A DNA stretch of 64,000 bases from Chlamydiia bacterium (GTDB lineage Bacteria; Chlamydiota; Chlamydiia; Chlamydiales; Simkaniaceae): assembly GCA_030429605.1 (NCBI GenBank), contig JAUIEV010000001.1, positions 1 to 64,000 of the forward strand. Reading direction: 5' to 3'. Position numbers and translations under genes: made by a program. The notes under the pieces were generated by a model that was not told the DNA's origin, searched no databases, and worked only from the letters and a program-made list of their open reading frames with translations. Each line of letters opens with the position of its first letter. Position 1 is the stretch's first letter. Below, in pieces: positions 8,221 through 17,063 of the stretch.

Positions 8221-9422
8221 GTTACTTCGTGGTATTTCTTCGTGTTGAGTTGGTTTTCTTTCTTCGCAACGTAGACAGCAGCGACACCGTCACCCAGAAT
8301 GTTCACAACAGCGGACATCATCTCACGTATTCTATCTACTCCAGCGACAAGCGCTATGCCTTCAATAGGAAGCCCCATTGCGCTCAGGACAACAGAAAGC
8401 ATAATAATCCCTGTTCCAGGTATTCCAGCGGCCCCAACCGCCGAAATCAGCGCTGTAACATACAGCACTAAAATATTAACCCATGACACTTCTATTCCGT
8501 ACGCTTGTGAAATAAAGACGGCTGCAACGGCCTGCCCTACTGCAGCTCCATTCATATTGATTGTTGAACCGAGCGAAAGTACAAATCCTGCTATATCACC
8601 CGAAACACCCAAGTGATCTCGAGCACATTCTAGTGAAACCGGAAGTGTTGCCGAACTTGAATTCGTTGAAAATGCAAGAACGATTGCATCTTTCATTCCT
8701 TTGAAAAAAGGGATGGCTTTTACTCCAGCAAGCAGTTTAAGTGACAAAGTAAACACAATTCCGATCTGTAAGATACACGCTATGTAATTACACAAAAGAA
8801 ACTTAAATAAAGGGAGCACCACTTTCAGCCCAATAGAGCTAACAGAGGATGCAATGAGTGCAAACACCCCGATTGGCGCAAGCTTCATTACCGTGTGCGT
8901 CAACGAAAACATCACTTCGCACACAGACTCAAAAAATGTTAAAACGGGCTTTCCTTTCTCTCCTGTGACTGTGATAGCAAATGCAAAGAATATACCAAAC
9001 ACGATGATCTGAAGAATATTCCCCTCTGCAAAGGCCGCAACCGGATTTGACGGAATAACAGAAAATATAAAGTCGACGATTCCGATTGAAGCTGAGCTAT
9101 TTGCCCCGCTTGGAACCTGTAAATTAAGCCCTTCACCTGGAAGTAGAAGGTAGGCAAAAATAAGACCAAGTGTAATGGCAATCACTGTTGATCCTGCATA
9201 GTAAAGCAGTGTTCTCAAGCCAATTCTTCCAAGCTTTTTTGGATCATGAATATGACAAATACCGCTGACAAGCGAGGAGAAAACAATGATTCCAACAAGC
9301 ATTTTCAAAAGGTCAATAAACGCTTTTCCAACTTGCTCAAGCAAGGGTATTGGTTTACCAACCAGTATACCTAAAAGAAGCCCTAAAAAAAGGCCTAGTA
9401 AAATTTGAAGCCATGGTTTCAT
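8211..9422 (-). CDS. gltT: Sodium/dicarboxylate (glutamate) symporter
   Basis: This 403-aa polytopic inner-membrane transporter belongs to the DAACS/GltPh family and takes up glutamate, aspartate or C4-dicarboxylates with Na+ or H+. Signature elements are the hairpin-1 serine motif (FSTNSSSATLP), the TM7 motif (GSTINMNGAA) and hairpin 2 (AAGIPGTGIIM). The TM8 segment (GVDRIREMMSAVVNILGD) carries an Arg where glutamate transporters coordinate the side-chain carboxylate, so an acidic substrate is likely. The start follows the lpxK stop by 22 bases. Glutamate import is a plausible carbon feed into the TCA cycle of this intracellular bacterium. Confidence 0.93.
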   Translation of the reverse strand: MKPWLQILLGLFLGLLLGILVGKPIPLLEQVGKAFIDLLKMLVGIIVFSSLVSGICHIHDPKKLGRIGLRTLLYYAGSTVIAITLGLIFAYLLLPGEGLNLQVPSGANSSASIGIVDFIFSVIPSNPVAAFAEGNILQIIVFGIFFAFAITVTGEKGKPVLTFFESVCEVMFSLTHTVMKLAPIGVFALIASSVSSIGLKVVLPLFKFLLCNYIACILQIGIVFTLSLKLLAGVKAIPFFKGMKDAIVLAFSTNSSSATLPVSLECARDHLGVSGDIAGFVLSLGSTINMNGAAVGQAVAAVFISQAYGIEVSWVNILVLYVTALISAVGAAGIPGTGIIMLSVVLSAMGLPIEGIALVAGVDRIREMMSAVVNILGDGVAAVYVAKKENQLNTKKYHEVTWL

Positions 9423-9444
9423 ATTGATAACTTAGAATTGCGGG

Positions 9445-10464
9445 TTACCCGATAGACGAGCGGAGTTTATCAAAATTCTTTTTTCCAAAACGAATATCAA
9501 GATTTACTTTTACATATCTGATAGATAGCTCGGATTGTAAATGAGGGGAGATTTTAAGGAAATCCTTTTCTGTACAGAGAAGAGCCGTTGCTCCATGGCG
9601 CGCGCCCTCTTGCGCAAGGCGCCTAAGCTCCTCCTCTTCAAAAAATGCATGGTCTGCAAATGCATGCTGTGCAACAAGTGAAACACCATTTTTTTCAAGC
9701 ATTGAAAAGAATCCCTTAGGGTATCCTATACCGCAAAATGCCACCGCTTTTTCCGGGAGATCTCCTTCTACAACATATTCGACACCAATTTGAGGCGCTG
9801 AGGTGTATTTTTTAATCGCTAATTCTAACGCTGGATCGTACTTTTCGGCATGGGTAATAACGACATAATCTGCTTTTTTGAGTACCTTCGGGTTTTCCCG
9901 AAGAAGGCCTGCAGGCAACACCCACCCATTGTCAAAGGGGTTTTTTGCATTAATACACACAACTTCAACATCTTTTTTCAATGCGTGGTGTTGGAGGCCA
10001 TCATCGACAATCAGTGTGTTGTGCTGCTTTGCTGCAACGCCTGCTGCATCCGCTTTTTTTCTCGAAACATACACATGTGCCTGTGGCAGATGACGAAGAT
10101 GCAGGAGCGGTTCATCACCAACTTCTTCAGGTTGAACGGATGTACCATACTGGAGCGAATAGACTTTTTGATCTGGGGTCTTTCCGAAGTTTCTCGCACA
10201 AATTGCAATGTTGTCACACGCACTGCAGAGAAGGTGTATAAAAGAGGTTTTTCCTCCACCACCTGCAATGACATTTCCAATTGAAAGCACACGTGCAGCT
10301 ACCCGTTTTTGTTTCCAGACACCGGTTGTGTATAGCCATCTATGCATGAGCCCAAAAAATCGATACAATCCACTCAGAGGAATCAGCAAATAAAATAACG
10401 GATGCTTCCACTTTTTTGCTTGTATTGAGAGTACCCTGTGCTCAACCATTGCTTTCAGGTTCAT
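9445..10464 (-). CDS. lpxK: Tetraacyldisaccharide 4'-kinase LpxK
   Basis: This 339-aa inner-membrane kinase adds the 4'-phosphate to the lipid A precursor. A hydrophobic N-terminal segment with the family's PLSGLYRF signature (FYLLIPLSGLYRFFG) precedes a P-loop variant (GNVIAGGGGKTSF, about residues 62-74). The DDGLQHHALKKDVEVVCI segment, with its catalytic-site acidic and histidine residues, is characteristic of LpxK. The start codon overlaps the gmhA stop by 4 bases (ATGA), so translation is probably coupled. Together with KdsD and GmhA upstream it shows complete investment in a Kdo/heptose-type LPS. Confidence 0.93.
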   Translation of the reverse strand: MNLKAMVEHRVLSIQAKKWKHPLFYLLIPLSGLYRFFGLMHRWLYTTGVWKQKRVAARVLSIGNVIAGGGGKTSFIHLLCSACDNIAICARNFGKTPDQKVYSLQYGTSVQPEEVGDEPLLHLRHLPQAHVYVSRKKADAAGVAAKQHNTLIVDDGLQHHALKKDVEVVCINAKNPFDNGWVLPAGLLRENPKVLKKADYVVITHAEKYDPALELAIKKYTSAPQIGVEYVVEGDLPEKAVAFCGIGYPKGFFSMLEKNGVSLVAQHAFADHAFFEEEELRRLAQEGARHGATALLCTEKDFLKISPHLQSELSIRYVKVNLDIRFGKKNFDKLRSSIG

Positions 10465-11084
10465 AAGAGCGCTTGCGTATCTTCGAGAAGCTCGTTGAGT
10501 AGTTCACTGTGAGATTGTCTCAGTTTTTTCTCCACCATTTCTATAATGATGTGGATGGAGGCCATGTGGGCTTCTTGCACCCTATCAGAGAATGGAAATC
10601 CTTCAACAATCCACTCAAAGTCACAAACTCCCTTGAGTGCTCCACCGGTCTTTCCCAAGAAAGCAACTGTTTTCATAGACTTTTTCTTCGCAGAAGCGAT
10701 GGCATGAACAAGGTTTGCTGAGTTGCCACTTGTTGTCAGTGCAACAAAGATATCACCTTCTTGCCCCAATGCTTCTACTTGTCTCGAAAACACAAATTCA
10801 AATCCGGCATCGTTACTGACGCATGACATTACTCCTTGATCTCCCAGTGCGATGGCAGGAAGAGGGCTTCTTTTTTTTCTAAAATATCCGGTAAATTCTT
10901 CAGCGAAATGCATTGCATCACAAAGTGATCCTCCGTTCCCTGCGACAAGCACTTTTTTTCCAGAGACAAACGCATTTTTTATGAGGGTTGAAACGTCATC
11001 GATAAACGACACCGCAGTATCGGATGTGAGAAGTTCTGCTGCTTGCACAGCTTCTTTTGCTGATTTCAATATTTCCTGATGCAT
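10461..11084 (-). CDS. gmhA: Phosphoheptose isomerase GmhA
   Basis: This 207-aa SIS-domain enzyme isomerises sedoheptulose 7-phosphate to D-glycero-D-manno-heptose 7-phosphate, the first step to ADP-heptose for the LPS inner core. The family motif GNGGSLCDAMHFAEEFTGYF (about residues 49-68), the TTSGNSANLVHAI phosphate-binding loop and the C-terminal QEAHMASIHIIIEMVE helix with its catalytic Gln/Glu/His residues are all present. A GAGGTGG site lies just before the ATG. The gene sits 33 bases after the pseudouridine synthase gene and is coupled to lpxK. A heptose pathway is not expected in Chlamydiaceae but is reasonable for larger chlamydiae. Confidence 0.9.
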   Translation of the reverse strand: MHQEILKSAKEAVQAAELLTSDTAVSFIDDVSTLIKNAFVSGKKVLVAGNGGSLCDAMHFAEEFTGYFRKKRSPLPAIALGDQGVMSCVSNDAGFEFVFSRQVEALGQEGDIFVALTTSGNSANLVHAIASAKKKSMKTVAFLGKTGGALKGVCDFEWIVEGFPFSDRVQEAHMASIHIIIEMVEKKLRQSHSELLNELLEDTQALL

Positions 11085-11117
11085 GTGTCCACCTCAATCG
11101 TTGTGAATGCGTGACGA

Positions 11118-11723
11118 TTATACCGATTGCAGCTTATTTTTCGTCCGAAAAGTCATTTTTTTCTTCAGTATTGGATGGATAAGCGTCATCTCTCTGTGAA
11201 TGAGCGCAATCCCATTTTTATATGTATGCGTGCTTCCATATTTTGTATCTCCGTAGATTGGATGCCCACGAGAAGAGAACTGAACGCGTATTTGGTGGTA
11301 CCTTCCAGTGAGGAGTGTAATATAGACGAGGTTTCCTTTCACCTCATACATCAGCGTCGATTTTTTACCTGAGGGCGCGACCACACTGTAGTGTGATTTT
11401 TTCAACAAAGTGTCTGTCCATGTGCCACGCGGCTCTTTCAACTTTCCTTCAACAGAGGCAATATATTTTTTTTCGATCTCTGAACAGCGCTGCATTTCAG
11501 ACAAGCGAGAGAGTGCTTTTTTACTTTTAGCAAAAAGAACAACACCTGCCACAGGCGCATCAATTCTATGCACCGCATACACGAACACATTCCCGGGCTT
11601 TTTGTCTCTTTGTTTAATATATTGTCGAGCCGCTTCTTCTAAACTTCCTTCACCTTGGGTTGGCACGCCGTGTGGCTTATCAAGTACAAGAAGATGGTTG
11701 TCTTCATAAAGAATGTGTATCAT
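11118..11723 (-). CDS. RluA-family pseudouridine synthase
   Basis: This 201-aa protein consists of the catalytic domain only, without an S4 domain. Pseudouridine synthases isomerise specific uridines in rRNA or tRNA. The sequence opens with the typical YEDNHLLVLDKPHGVPTQGE strand-loop and carries the catalytic aspartate in HRIDAPVAGVVLFAKSK (the HRLDxxTSG motif). The late LLTGRYHQIRVQFSSRGHPI segment is the usual LxTGRxHQIR motif. The target site cannot be told from sequence. The start overlaps the SpoU methylase stop by 4 bases, so the two RNA-modification genes are coupled. Confidence 0.92.
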   Translation of the reverse strand: MIHILYEDNHLLVLDKPHGVPTQGEGSLEEAARQYIKQRDKKPGNVFVYAVHRIDAPVAGVVLFAKSKKALSRLSEMQRCSEIEKKYIASVEGKLKEPRGTWTDTLLKKSHYSVVAPSGKKSTLMYEVKGNLVYITLLTGRYHQIRVQFSSRGHPIYGDTKYGSTHTYKNGIALIHREMTLIHPILKKKMTFRTKNKLQSV

Positions 11724-12499
11724 CTTTGGCGCACTACCTCGTAGAGCAACAAGGTGGTTGCTGCAGCAACGTTCAATGAGTCTGCACAGCCTCGCATTGG
11801 AATTCGAACTTGTATGTCAGCTTCTTGCATCCAAAAATCTGAAAGACCAAGCTGCTCTGTTCCGACAACGAGTGCAACAGGGCCTTTTACATCGACTTCA
11901 GTAAACACCTGTTGTGCGTCTGGAGTTGCTGCAAGAATTTGAACACCTTTTGACCGAAGGTAGGCAAGCGTTTCCGCTCCAGATGCAACGGCAACAGGCA
12001 CTGTGAAAAGTGTCCCAACTGAGGATCGAACAACATTTGGATTAAAAATATCTGTACATTGATCACACACTATGAGTCCATCGACACCTGCTGCATCAGA
12101 GGAGCGAAGAATACTTCCCAGGTTACCCGGTTTTTCAATCGCCTCTGCAACAATAAAAAATGAGGGGTCAGTGGAAGGCAGCTTTTCTAGCGTTGTCGAA
12201 AACATTGGCGCCACTGCAAGAAGCCCATCAGGGCGATCTCTATACGAAATTTTTTCAAAAATATGCTTCGAGACTTCACAAAGCTCGGCACCGGTTTGTT
12301 CAAGAAGGGCAGTTTCATTTTCTCCTAAAAATAATTCAGGACAATAATAGACTGCCTCAATGCTTTTACCCCCCTCACACGCTCGGAGGATTTCACGATA
12401 TCCTTCAATGAGAAATCGGTTCTCCTTATTGCGAGCTCTTCTATCACGCAGCTTAACAAGTGACTTAATTCTTGGGTTTTGTGCACTGGTCAGTATCAC
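11720..12499 (-). CDS. SpoU/TrmH-family RNA 2'-O-methyltransferase
   Basis: This protein of about 259 aa has an N-terminal RNA-binding extension and a SPOUT knot domain. The three family motifs are visible: EKPGNLGSILRSSDAAG, then VALVVGTEQLGLS, then IPMRGCADSLNVAAATTLLLYE. The family 2'-O-methylates rRNA or tRNA riboses using SAM. I place the start at a GTG at 12499 because a GGGAGG site lies 8 bases upstream and the codon overlaps the preceding stop as GTGA. A GTG three codons earlier would touch the ribosome binding site. In C. trachomatis a SpoU methylase (CT403) also precedes a SAM methyltransferase (CT404), matching the order here. Confidence 0.92.
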   Translation of the reverse strand: MILTSAQNPRIKSLVKLRDRRARNKENRFLIEGYREILRACEGGKSIEAVYYCPELFLGENETALLEQTGAELCEVSKHIFEKISYRDRPDGLLAVAPMFSTTLEKLPSTDPSFFIVAEAIEKPGNLGSILRSSDAAGVDGLIVCDQCTDIFNPNVVRSSVGTLFTVPVAVASGAETLAYLRSKGVQILAATPDAQQVFTEVDVKGPVALVVGTEQLGLSDFWMQEADIQVRIPMRGCADSLNVAAATTLLLYEVVRQR

Positions 12500-13293
12500 T
12501 GGAACCACCTCCCAAAAGTACCTGCAGGCAACTTTCGGAGTGCGCCATCCAATACAAGCTCTCCTGAATCAACGGTGCCCTTCTCACCAAATGCATCGCG
12601 TAACAAATTCTCAATAGTCAAAGGAGTAATGCCGGGCGTGTGACATGTAAAGAGCACAAAAGAGGCGTCTTTAGAAAGCACATTTCGAATAGCTCCAAGC
12701 AGCTTATGAATATCCCGCTCAATCTTAAATACTTGCCCTTTCGACCCTCGACCAAAGGATGGAGGATCAAAAAGAACACCATCGTACACACTTCCACGTT
12801 TCGCTTCGCGCAGAAGAAACTTCATGACATCATCTACTATCCATCGAATGGGAGCATCATCAAGCCCGTTAATGTGTGCATTTTCTTTTGCCCAATCGAT
12901 CATCCCTTTTGAGGCATCAACATGGCATACTTCAATCCCTTGCTTTGCAAGAAACATCGTTGTCGCTCCCGAATACGCAAAAAGACTCAACACTCTTTTT
13001 TTTGCATGCTTTTTTAAAAAAGGCCACTGTGTTGCATGCTCCGGAAACACTCCCAGATGACCGAAAGACGTTGGCTTCAACTTGAGAAGTACTCCATTGA
13101 AATCAACAGTCCAGTCCGAAGGAAGTTTTTTTGCATATTCCCAGCCTTTTTCTTTTTCACGAGAAAATGAGGCATCAACTTGAGGGTGCTTTGGGAGTTT
13201 CCAAAGTGCCGCAGAACAGGGCCGCTCTATAATATACGGTCCAAACTGTTCTATTTTTTTCTCATCACCGGATGCAAGCAGCGCATACGTCAT
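12496..13293 (-). CDS. Class I SAM-dependent methyltransferase (RlmI-like)
   Basis: This protein of about 265 aa has the core of 23S rRNA cytosine methyltransferases of the RlmI/RlmK type. A SAM motif I (VLSLFAYSGATTMFLAKQG), motif II with an acidic residue (EVCHVDASKGMIDWAKEN) and motif IV DPPSFGRGSKGQVFKIERD are all present. The N-terminal PUA domain of full RlmI is missing, as in short homologues. The start at 13293 is favoured by GGAGG 8 bases upstream and overlaps the cinA stop by 4 bases. The RNA substrate is inferred, not shown. Confidence 0.9.
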   Translation of the reverse strand: MTYALLASGDEKKIEQFGPYIIERPCSAALWKLPKHPQVDASFSREKEKGWEYAKKLPSDWTVDFNGVLLKLKPTSFGHLGVFPEHATQWPFLKKHAKKRVLSLFAYSGATTMFLAKQGIEVCHVDASKGMIDWAKENAHINGLDDAPIRWIVDDVMKFLLREAKRGSVYDGVLFDPPSFGRGSKGQVFKIERDIHKLLGAIRNVLSKDASFVLFTCHTPGITPLTIENLLRDAFGEKGTVDSGELVLDGALRKLPAGTFGRWFQ

Positions 13294-14480
13294 TGACACT
13301 TCCTCCAAATCATTTCAAGCGCAACATGCGCAGAATGTTCTATAATTGTCTCTCTACTTCCCTTGCGAGTTAGCTTTCTTGTCTCGACATGGCCAGACCT
13401 CTCTGCAAGTGCAATCCACACCGTACCGACCGGCTTCTCATCTGTCCCGCCAGTTGGACCTGCAACACCTGTTGTTGCAACGGCAAGATCAGACTGAAGC
13501 ACGTTCAATGCTCCTTGTGCCATTTGGCATGCCACCTCCTCGCTCACAGCACCACATGTTGATAAAACATGTTCGTCCACATGTAAAACATCTACTTTTG
13601 CTGCATTTGAGTACGTGACAAGCGATCCCATAAAATACGCTGAAGCGCCGCTATGCCTTGTTAAAGGTGATGAAAGAGCACCTCCAGTGCATGATTCTGC
13701 ACAGCCAAGCGTTATTCCTTTTGCTAACATTGCTGAATGGACAGCAAGACTAATATCTGAACTTTGTTCAGAATAGATACACTCTGCAAAAGCCTCTTTC
13801 AGAAGTCGATGTGCCTCGATGACGTTTTTTTCATCAACTCCAAGGCAATAAATAGAAAGCCGTCCCCAGGAGGGACATATTCCAATTTCTATTCCTGATA
13901 AAGAGGTCTCAATAGCTCGAATTGTGGGATCAAAATCACTTTCAATACCTCCTGTGAGATACAGCGAACGGGCAAAAAATTCTGAAGGAAAAGATGTTTT
14001 GATGTAAGGCAAAAGACCCTCTTGAAAAATCTGCTTCATTTGGGAAGGAACGCCCGGCAAAGACGCAACTTTCTTATGAAGAACAAATCCGAGTGCCGTT
14101 CCATGTGTATTTGGGAAAAGTGTCGCAGAGGCAGGATACGTGGCTTGATGTGCGTTATCTGGTAAAAAAGGGAAGCGCTCATTCAGCATTTTTTCTATAT
14201 CCGGGTGATGCTCCATACCAACAGCAAAATGTCTCGCAACAGCTTCTTTTGTAATATCATCACCTGTTGGGCCAAGCCCACCTGTTGTAATCACAAAATC
14301 TGCTTCTGCACATGCCACACTGAGCGCACGAGCGATTGTTTCAGCATCATCCGAAATGGTTTGAGCAAATGTTACCTTATACCCAGCCTGGAGAAGTTGA
14401 TCTCCTATAAATGCGGCATTTGTGTTTACCGTCTTTCCTGTTAACAGCTCACTCCCAATAGAAATCAGTGCTATTTTCAT
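13290..14480 (-). CDS. cinA: CinA-family NMN amidohydrolase
   Basis: This 396-aa two-domain protein has an N-terminal molybdopterin-binding (MoCF) fold (LISIGSELLTGKTVNTNAAF, then TTGGLGPTGDDITKEA) and a C-terminal PncC-like amidohydrolase domain (GCAESCTGGALSSPLTRHSG, VTYSNAAKVDVL, ATTGVAGPTGGTDEKPVGTVWIAL). CinA proteins hydrolyse nicotinamide mononucleotide and ADP-ribose in pyridine nucleotide salvage. The start at 14480 (MKIALISIG) fits the conserved N-terminus and overlaps the upstream stop as ATGA. It lies in the middle of the tightly packed nrdR operon. Confidence 0.93.
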   Translation of the reverse strand: MKIALISIGSELLTGKTVNTNAAFIGDQLLQAGYKVTFAQTISDDAETIARALSVACAEADFVITTGGLGPTGDDITKEAVARHFAVGMEHHPDIEKMLNERFPFLPDNAHQATYPASATLFPNTHGTALGFVLHKKVASLPGVPSQMKQIFQEGLLPYIKTSFPSEFFARSLYLTGGIESDFDPTIRAIETSLSGIEIGICPSWGRLSIYCLGVDEKNVIEAHRLLKEAFAECIYSEQSSDISLAVHSAMLAKGITLGCAESCTGGALSSPLTRHSGASAYFMGSLVTYSNAAKVDVLHVDEHVLSTCGAVSEEVACQMAQGALNVLQSDLAVATTGVAGPTGGTDEKPVGTVWIALAERSGHVETRKLTRKGSRETIIEHSAHVALEMIWRKCQ

Positions 14481-15112
14481 CGCATACTCCGCAGTGTCGT
14501 TTGGACCAAAGAGCCATCTACCAAAACTTTTGCAGGCTTGGTCATTTCCCGTATCCATTTCTGCATTTTTTTGTAGAGAGGCGTATTCACAAACCCTTCT
14601 TCGGTCAGTACATTTTTTCCGATTCCTTCTTTTTCATTCATAAAAAGGAGGGGGTACGAAAACTGAAGTCCCCAAGGGGCGGCATTACTCCCAAGCGTTC
14701 CCGGGTGAACTTTGCAATCATCTGAAACTGTGTACGTACTCAATCGAACTTGTATATACGGAAGATGTGGAGTCACAATCACACCTGATGCAAGGCGCTT
14801 CAAGGAGAACACCGAAGGATCTTGCGAAAGACCGACAGTGAGCGCTTTTCTAAACGCTGTTTTATTCTCTTCCTCAGCCTGTAAAAATTGTGCATATGTT
14901 GTAGTGAATCTACTTAGAGACTCAATACATGCATCACGTGTACAAAGCTGGCCAACTAGGTACGCATGGTGAAGCGAGAGCGCATCAAACAAAGAGGAAA
15001 GGCCCTCTAACGAAAGCTTCAGGTGAAAGTGCTGCCACTTGCTGACGTGCATCACACCAAAGTCACGAGAATCATTGTAAGGAATATTTTCAAGCAGGGA
15101 GTTTACGTCCAT
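14477..15112 (-). CDS. Conserved-looking hypothetical protein
   Basis: This protein of about 211 aa is unrecognised. I choose the ATG at 15112 (MDVNSLLENIP), which would overlap the lspA 3' end by 23 bases; an upstream extension to 15202 would add a hydrophobic run that only mirrors lspA coding sequence. It is a mixed alpha/beta soluble protein with no signal peptide and no obvious catalytic motif. Its location between lspA and cinA in a coupled operon suggests a housekeeping role, perhaps lineage-specific. Confidence 0.6.
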   Translation of the reverse strand: MDVNSLLENIPYNDSRDFGVMHVSKWQHFHLKLSLEGLSSLFDALSLHHAYLVGQLCTRDACIESLSRFTTTYAQFLQAEEENKTAFRKALTVGLSQDPSVFSLKRLASGVIVTPHLPYIQVRLSTYTVSDDCKVHPGTLGSNAAPWGLQFSYPLLFMNEKEGIGKNVLTEEGFVNTPLYKKMQKWIREMTKPAKVLVDGSLVQTTLRSMR

Positions 15113-15593
15113 AAAAACTATCCAGGAGCAATAAACCAATGCCGGTACATACAGCGACATCAGCCACATTAAACACCGGATAATGATACCCCCAAAGGAC
15201 AAATTTTACCATATCTATGACATGTTTATAGTAGAGCATGTCAAAAATATTCCCGATAGCCCCAGCTATTATTATGGTAAGCGCAACTGACCGGAGCATA
15301 GGCCCTTTGAAACGAAGGACATACCAAATAAGAATCGAAACAAGAAACAACCGCCCAACAAGAAGTAAAAAAGAATATTGAGAAAACATGCCCCAAGCAG
15401 CACCTGTGTTCCCGACGTATGTGAGCGACAGTGATACGCCAAAAAAATCTTGAAATATGCCGATCCCGCCATACGGATATGAACCAAAGGAGCTCCGAGG
15501 CATAACAAGATATGTCTTCGTCGCCCATTTGGTCAGCACATCCATCGCAAGCACCCCCCCAAAAAGGAGAAAAAGGATGCTTCGCCTTGTCAC
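15090..15593 (-). CDS. lspA: Lipoprotein signal peptidase LspA
   Basis: This 167-aa aspartic protease of the inner membrane cleaves the signal peptide of prolipoproteins after lipid addition. Four hydrophobic segments are present. The conserved motifs are YVGNTGAAWGMF (about residues 58-69), GAIGNIFDMLYYKHVIDMV and FNVADVAVCTGIGLLLLD; the catalytic dyad is the aspartate in VIDM and the one in NVAD. It overlaps dksA by 4 bases. The order NrdR-DksA-LspA matches CT406-CT408 of C. trachomatis as I recall it. The ZnuA-like lipoprotein in this window is a likely substrate. Confidence 0.95.
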   Translation of the reverse strand: MTRRSILFLLFGGVLAMDVLTKWATKTYLVMPRSSFGSYPYGGIGIFQDFFGVSLSLTYVGNTGAAWGMFSQYSFLLLVGRLFLVSILIWYVLRFKGPMLRSVALTIIIAGAIGNIFDMLYYKHVIDMVKFVLWGYHYPVFNVADVAVCTGIGLLLLDSFYGRKLPA

Positions 15594-15958
15594 TGTATAA
15601 GCCCTTTTTCTAGCTTGTCCTGCGCAGCAACTGTCATTGTTGCATATGGAATCGCTTCAAGCCGTCGCACAGGAATATCTTCGTCTGTTAGGTCGCACTT
15701 TCCGTATGTCCCCTCATCAATTTTCTCAAGAGCTCTATCTATCTGACGAAGCACTTCAACTTCTTTCCCCGTCACTTCAAGACTGATATTACGAATGAAA
15801 TCGTCCGTTCCTTCATCAGCCTGATGCTGAGAGTATCCTTTCATTTCATCATTTGATTTCACATCTTCAGATGCTGAACTGACACTGTTTGTCAAACGAG
15901 CTCTTAGGGCAAGAAGTGTGTTTTTAAAACTTTCGATTTCTTTGCTAGTGAGTGTCAT
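15590..15958 (-). CDS. dksA: DksA/TraR-like protein with degenerate zinc finger
   Basis: This 122-aa protein has the DksA layout: an N-terminal coiled coil, the acidic ADEGTDD tip region, and the globular motif EGTYGKCDLTDEDIPVRRLEAIPYATM. DksA binds the RNA polymerase secondary channel. The usual four-cysteine zinc finger is largely lost: only the first cysteine (YGKC) remains, the second is replaced in DLTDE, and the last pair is replaced by T/A in ATMTVAAQ. Cysteine-poor DksA proteins that work without zinc are known in other bacteria, so function is plausible. The start at 15958 has GAGG 6 bases upstream. It is coupled to lspA and lies 12 bases after nrdR. Confidence 0.88.
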   Translation of the reverse strand: MTLTSKEIESFKNTLLALRARLTNSVSSASEDVKSNDEMKGYSQHQADEGTDDFIRNISLEVTGKEVEVLRQIDRALEKIDEGTYGKCDLTDEDIPVRRLEAIPYATMTVAAQDKLEKGLIQ

Positions 15959-15970
15959 CTTGAACCTCAA

Positions 15971-16444
15971 TTACGAATTAACTTCTACTTTTTCTTTACC
16001 AGGGTGCGTACTTTCGATCGCCTCCACGAGCTCATCGATATCTTTAAACCGCTTATAAACGCAAGCAAATCGTATATATGCAACAGTATCAAGCTGCTGA
16101 AGGTGTTTCATGACAAGCTCTCCCATCTCTTTCCAGTCGATAGTACGTGCTTGCCTTTCCATAAGTTCTGCACTAATTTTTGCTGCAAGTGCTCTCACCT
16201 CATCATGGCTTATCCGCGTATGCCTTGTTGCAGCAGATATTCCCCTGATAAGTTTTTCGATGTGAAAGTCTTCATATCTTCCATCTCTTTTCAGTACTTG
16301 CATTGAAACATCAACCGTCTCAAACGTAGTGAACCTATTCCCACAATTGAGACACTCTCTTCTTCTCCGAATCGCATTCATTTCGCTGGCATATCTTGAG
16401 TCTGTAACTTTTGATTCCATGTGGCGACAAAACGGACACTTCAT
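15971..16444 (-). CDS. nrdR: Transcriptional repressor NrdR
   Basis: This 157-aa repressor of ribonucleotide reductase genes has the N-terminal zinc ribbon (MKCPFCRHMESKVTDSR ... RRECLNCGNRFTTFE; four cysteines intact) and an ATP-cone domain (VLKRDGRYEDFHIEKLIRGI). The start at 16444 gives the canonical MKCPFC N-terminus and has AAGG about 9 bases upstream. It is probably the first gene of the long minus-strand operon that runs to the E2 gene. A Rho-independent terminator of the next gene lies just upstream, so the nrdR promoter should fall between about 16445 and 16565. Confidence 0.95.
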   Translation of the reverse strand: MKCPFCRHMESKVTDSRYASEMNAIRRRRECLNCGNRFTTFETVDVSMQVLKRDGRYEDFHIEKLIRGISAATRHTRISHDEVRALAAKISAELMERQARTIDWKEMGELVMKHLQQLDTVAYIRFACVYKRFKDIDELVEAIESTHPGKEKVEVNS

Positions 16445-16567
16445 ACGCGATACCTTATGAGCTTTCACCCTCTACTAGGAGGTACTTCTTACTCGAGAGG
16501 AATATTATTATTCCAGTCAAAAATCAGTGGCGGGGACTATATCAAAAAAAAATAAAAAGAAAAACAA

Positions 16568-16593
16568 AAAGAGCTCTTTCTGAAGAGCTCTTT
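16568..16593 (-). terminator. Rho-independent terminator
   Basis: A 9-bp perfect stem (AAAGAGCTC / GAGCTCTTT) with an 8-base loop is followed, on the minus strand, by a long T-rich tract (16540-16567). It lies about 22 bases past the stop of the small membrane protein gene at 16615. Confidence 0.85.
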
Positions 16594-16614
16594 ACATTAG
16601 GCCATAGAAGGTGC

Positions 16615-16986
16615 TTATGAACCTGTCATCATTGCAGTTATTTCTGGCGCGGCATAGAAGGTAAATGCAGTGAGCGCAATAATTTTCGCAACCGTAGCCG
16701 AGGCACTAATGAGCTCCAGGCACGCTGCACCAACCAGAATCGTCACTCCAACTTTAGCGAGAAACTTGACCCGAGGGTCTTTCACTCCCATCTTGTCCAT
16801 TACGTCAGGAGTATCGAGTGCACTGAGCGCAATATACCCAGCGGTACAAGCAAGAGCACACGGTCCAATAAAATAAGAAACCGCGAGCATTGCTGTTTTT
16901 CGAGCTACGGGATTTTCGACTGTAAACCGCCCGACAGCAGAAAACGCATGAGAAACTGATGCCCCTATATGAGCTGCAACATTCAT
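16615..16986 (-). CDS. Small multi-TM hypothetical protein
   Basis: This 123-aa protein starts at 16986, where a strong AAGGAGGAG site lies about 5 bases upstream. Three hydrophobic, alanine-rich segments are visible (around residues 28-55, 72-95 and 97-118), so it is an integral membrane protein with few charged residues. I do not recognise a family. It is monocistronic: a terminator follows, and an AT-rich gap precedes. The Ala/Gly-rich composition resembles the larger membrane protein at 62308-63144, but I see no aligned motif. Confidence 0.7.
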   Translation of the reverse strand: MNVAAHIGASVSHAFSAVGRFTVENPVARKTAMLAVSYFIGPCALACTAGYIALSALDTPDVMDKMGVKDPRVKFLAKVGVTILVGAACLELISASATVAKIIALTAFTFYAAPEITAMMTGS

Positions 16987-17063
16987 TATTCTCCTCCTTA
17001 AGAGTATAATTAGCCACAGTATACTACATATAGAATTACTATCTGAATAAAACAAATTACTAT

